Positions 21,410-23,218 of a stretch of DNA of 23,218 nt are shown here, piece by piece (within the stretch, counting starts at the first letter, position 1; every line of letters begins with the position of its first letter). The stretch spans positions 1-23,218 of the forward strand of contig CABUDQ010000036.1 in the NCBI GenBank assembly GCA_902490365.1, written 5' to 3'. The position numbers were made by a program, and so were the translations under genes. Under the pieces are notes generated by a model that worked only from the letters and a program-made list of their open reading frames with translations, was not told where the DNA came from and searched no databases. The stretch is from an uncultured Collinsella sp. (GTDB taxonomy: Bacteria; Actinomycetota; Coriobacteriia; Coriobacteriales; Coriobacteriaceae).

Positions 21410-21513
21410 GGTATTTCTGCCATTTCTACCCCGTCCCTAAATGGCAGGTGGGGGAGTGTTGAAGGTTGTGGTACAGTACTGGAGTTTGAGTTGTTCTATT
21501 AAGGAGCTTATCT

Positions 21514-21768
21514 ATGGGTCCGTTCCAGATTCTTCTGTTTGTCGTTTGGGCTGTTTCTGCCGTGGCGCTGACGATTCTCGTTCTGATGCATTCCGGTAAG
21601 GGCACCGGCGTTTCGGATATGATCGCTAGCTCGCTGTATAACTCCAGCTCTGCCACGGGCGTCATGGAGCAGAACCTCGATCGCCTGACGGTAATTATGG
21701 CCGTCGTTTTTGCCGTGTGTGTCGTTCTGTGCATGTTCTTCTTCCCGCAGGGTATCGTCGGCTACTAA
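21514..21768 (+). CDS. secG: Preprotein translocase subunit SecG
   Basis: A small auxiliary subunit of the SecYEG channel. The 84-residue product has two membrane segments (about 4-25 and 56-78) joined by a loop containing MHSGKGTGVSD and a Ser/Asn-rich stretch; family members usually have LLQxGKGxG at this place. ATG 21514 follows AAGGAG by 8 bases. The gene lies between two strong terminators, so it is probably monocistronic. GGTACAGTACT at 21470-21480 could hold a -10 (TACAGT), but no matching -35 is seen. Position after the triose genes is the normal actinobacterial synteny. Confidence 0.93.
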   Translation: MGPFQILLFVVWAVSAVALTILVLMHSGKGTGVSDMIASSLYNSSSATGVMEQNLDRLTVIMAVVFAVCVVLCMFFFPQGIVGY

Positions 21769-21790
21769 GCATCGGCGTATATACGTTTGT

Positions 21791-21820
21791 AAAGGGTCCC
21801 GCATGTGCGGGGCCCTTTTT
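21791..21820 (+). terminator. Intrinsic terminator after secG
   Basis: AAAGGGTCCCGC (21791-21802) pairs with GCGGGGCCCTTT (21807-21818), 12 bp with one G-T pair and a 4-base loop. The right arm ends in a T tract (21816-21820). Confidence 0.92.
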
Positions 21821-22061
21821 GTTTACAGACTTGTAACAGAGTCAAAATATCCCCACATACTTCGCCCAACTAAAGAAATTCTCGACCGTTAACCGGAATT
21901 AGCCCCAAATCGTGCATAAAATGCGCTACTGTATTGCAAAACGTTGGTCTGTTGTGCATAACCAGCCATAGCAGCGGGCGGCGTTTTGATGGTTCGGATC
22001 GGATTGTCTCGACATATGTCCGACTGAACATTTCTTTGTCCTATCTCATAAGGAGGATGGC
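21821..22061 (+). promoter_or_regulatory. Upstream region of the second binding-protein gene
   Basis: No gene is seen in these 241 bases. A candidate promoter is TTGCAA (21934-21939), a 17-base spacer and CATAAC (21957-21962); its -35 overlaps AAAACGTT (21938-21945). Other dyads are GCAT/ATGC (21914-21924) and the perfect palindrome GACATATGTC (22011-22020) in the leader. The ribosome binding site AAGGAGG (22050-22056) is strong. Confidence 0.35.
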
Positions 22062-23218
22062 ATGGCTGATTCTATGTTCCACCAGCCCGTTATGGGTCGT
22101 CGCGCCTTTGTCGGCGGTACCCTTGCTGCGAGCTCCATGGCTTTTCTTGCCGCATGCGGCAAGAAGGGCGGCGACGCTTCCGGTTCTGAGTCCGGTTCGA
22201 CGCTGAACTTCTACATCAACAACCCGGTCTGCATCGACCCCTACAACGTCCAGGAGGATCAGGGCACTCAGGTCGAGTACCAGCTGTTCGATGCTCTGAC
22301 CTCTTACGACGCCGAGAAGGGCAAGATCGTCCCGCTGGCTTGCGAGTCCTTCGAGGCCAACGACGACGCCACCGAGTTCACCTTCAAGATCAAGAAGGCC
22401 AAGTTCCACAACGGTGACGACGTTACCTCCAAGTCCTTCAAGCTCGCTTGGGAGCGTCTGGTCAACACCAAGTCGGCCATCGCTACCGAGTACGGTCCTT
22501 CCGAGGTCTCCTATCACCTTTCCATGGTCGAGGGCTATGACGATCTGCTTGCCGGTAACGCTACCGAGCTCAGCGGTGTTACTTGCCCCGACGATGAGAC
22601 CCTCGTCGTTAAGCTGTCTTCCGCTTACGCCGACTTCCCCTTCGTCGCCTCTCACCCGGCTCTGTCCCCGGTTCCCGAGTGCGCCGAGTCCGATGTTAAG
22701 AGCTTCTACCTTGCCCCGATCGGTAACGGCCCGTTCATGATGGACGGCAAGTGGGAGGATGGTCAGGAGATCAACCTCAAGAAGTTCGACGATTACTATG
22801 GCGACAAGGCCAAGATCGATGGCATCCACTTCCAGGTCATCAAGGACGTGGAGACCGCCTACAAGGAGTTCCAGGCCGGTAACCTCGATATCTGCGACGT
22901 TCCCGTTGCTCAGATCGACGCCGCCAAGAAGGATCGCGGCGTGTCCAAGGACGGCTACACCATGGGCGACGGCGAGCGCATGCTGCTCGGCGCCGAGCCT
23001 TCCACCTACTACCTGACCTGCAACACCACGGCCGAGCCGTTCAACAACGCCGACCTGCGCAGGGGTATCTCCCTGGCCATTAACCGTGAGGCCATCTGCA
23101 AGACCATCTTCAAGGGTACCCGTACCCCCGCCGACGGCATTGTTCCTCCGGGCATCGATGGTTACAAGGAGGGCGCATGGGAGTTCTGCGCCTACGACGT
23201 CGACAAGGCTAACGAGTA
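22062..23218 (+). CDS. Tat-type lipoprotein solute-binding protein (SBP_bac_5), 3' end outside the window
   Basis: The frame stays open from ATG 22062 to the window end (385 codons). The start has AAGGAGG 5 bases upstream. The signal holds twin arginines (GRRAFVGG, Arg13-Arg14) and a lipobox LAAC with Cys32, then a Gly/Ser linker. The body is that of an oligopeptide-type binding protein: YQLFDALTSYD, FHNGDDVTSKSFKLAWERL, IGNGPFMMDGKW, and DLRRGISLAINREAI. It resembles the typical OppA/MppA branch (with the ERL and NGPF blocks) more than the binding protein at 4094, so it probably takes a different ligand, plausibly peptides. Permease and ATPase genes would be expected beyond the window. C-rich codon use suggests strong expression. 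Confidence 0.9.
   Translation, partial: MADSMFHQPVMGRRAFVGGTLAASSMAFLAACGKKGGDASGSESGSTLNFYINNPVCIDPYNVQEDQGTQVEYQLFDALTSYDAEKGKIVPLACESFEANDDATEFTFKIKKAKFHNGDDVTSKSFKLAWERLVNTKSAIATEYGPSEVSYHLSMVEGYDDLLAGNATELSGVTCPDDETLVVKLSSAYADFPFVASHPALSPVPECAESDVKSFYLAPIGNGPFMMDGKWEDGQEINLKKFDDYYGDKAKIDGIHFQVIKDVETAYKEFQAGNLDICDVPVAQIDAAKKDRGVSKDGYTMGDGERMLLGAEPSTYYLTCNTTAEPFNNADLRRGISLAINREAICKTIFKGTRTPADGIVPPGIDGYKEGAWEFCAYDVDKANE

Noticed and set aside
16625..21423. Long minus-strand open frames opposite gap, pgk-tpiA and gpmI
   Set aside because: Same codon-bias effect as above, strongest in highly expressed genes; Gly/Val/Asp/Leu-rich translations with no recognisable domain.
21769..22061. Search for tRNA or small RNA genes in the gap before the second binding protein
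   Set aside because: No cloverleaf, CCA end or conserved tRNA boxes were seen; the terminator and promoter-like motifs account for the visible structure.

Overview
This window is about 23 kb of dense, GC-rich bacterial DNA in which every supported gene lies on the + strand. The order uvrC ... rapZ-whiA-gap-pgk-tpiA-(gpmI)-secG is the classic actinobacterial block. The RapZ Walker A ends in Gly-Arg-Thr, the form common in Actinobacteria. Together with the codon use, the Tat-type lipoprotein binding proteins and the lack of yvcK, this points to Coriobacteriia, most likely a Collinsella-like gut anaerobe. The genus is an inference.

Layout. (1) 1-3728: the tail of ybaK (Cys-tRNA(Pro) deacylase), murJ (lipid II flippase) and uvrC (excision nuclease), packed as one unit. 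(2) 3729-4093: a 365-base regulatory gap with several inverted repeats. (3) 4094-14524: an apparent sialic-acid utilisation locus. It encodes a Dpp/Sat-type ABC importer (Tat lipoprotein binding protein, permease, permease-ATPase fusion, second ATPase), a CE7-family carbohydrate esterase, a serine-less paralogue of that esterase, a NanA-type aldolase, a ROK kinase (NanK-like) and NanE. (4) 14623-16479: rapZ and whiA. (5) 16673-21348: gap, then pgk-tpiA-gpmI, covering glyceraldehyde-3-phosphate to 2-phosphoglycerate. (6) secG, then the start of a second Tat-type peptide-binding lipoprotein that runs off the window.

How the genes fit together. The importer would bring in sialic acid or a conjugate, the esterase could remove O-acetyl groups, and NanA, NanK and NanE would turn Neu5Ac into pyruvate plus GlcNAc-6-phosphate. 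NagA and NagB, needed to finish the path to fructose-6-phosphate, are not in this window. The locus sits between uvrC and rapZ, genes that are close neighbours in many Actinobacteria, so it looks like an accessory insertion into a housekeeping block. It is punctuated by intercistronic stem-loops after the binding protein, after the last ATPase, after nanA, before nanE and before rapZ, suggesting that its parts are expressed at different levels.

The points most worth a second look are the CE7 esterase with its Ser-to-Gly pseudoenzyme partner, the 9-bp-arm palindrome upstream of the importer, the AAAACGTT motif shared by three promoter regions, the 98-nt hairpin before nanE, and the altered cysteine motifs in UvrC and the OppD-like domain. 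No tRNA, rRNA, CRISPR array, insertion sequence or integrase was seen.
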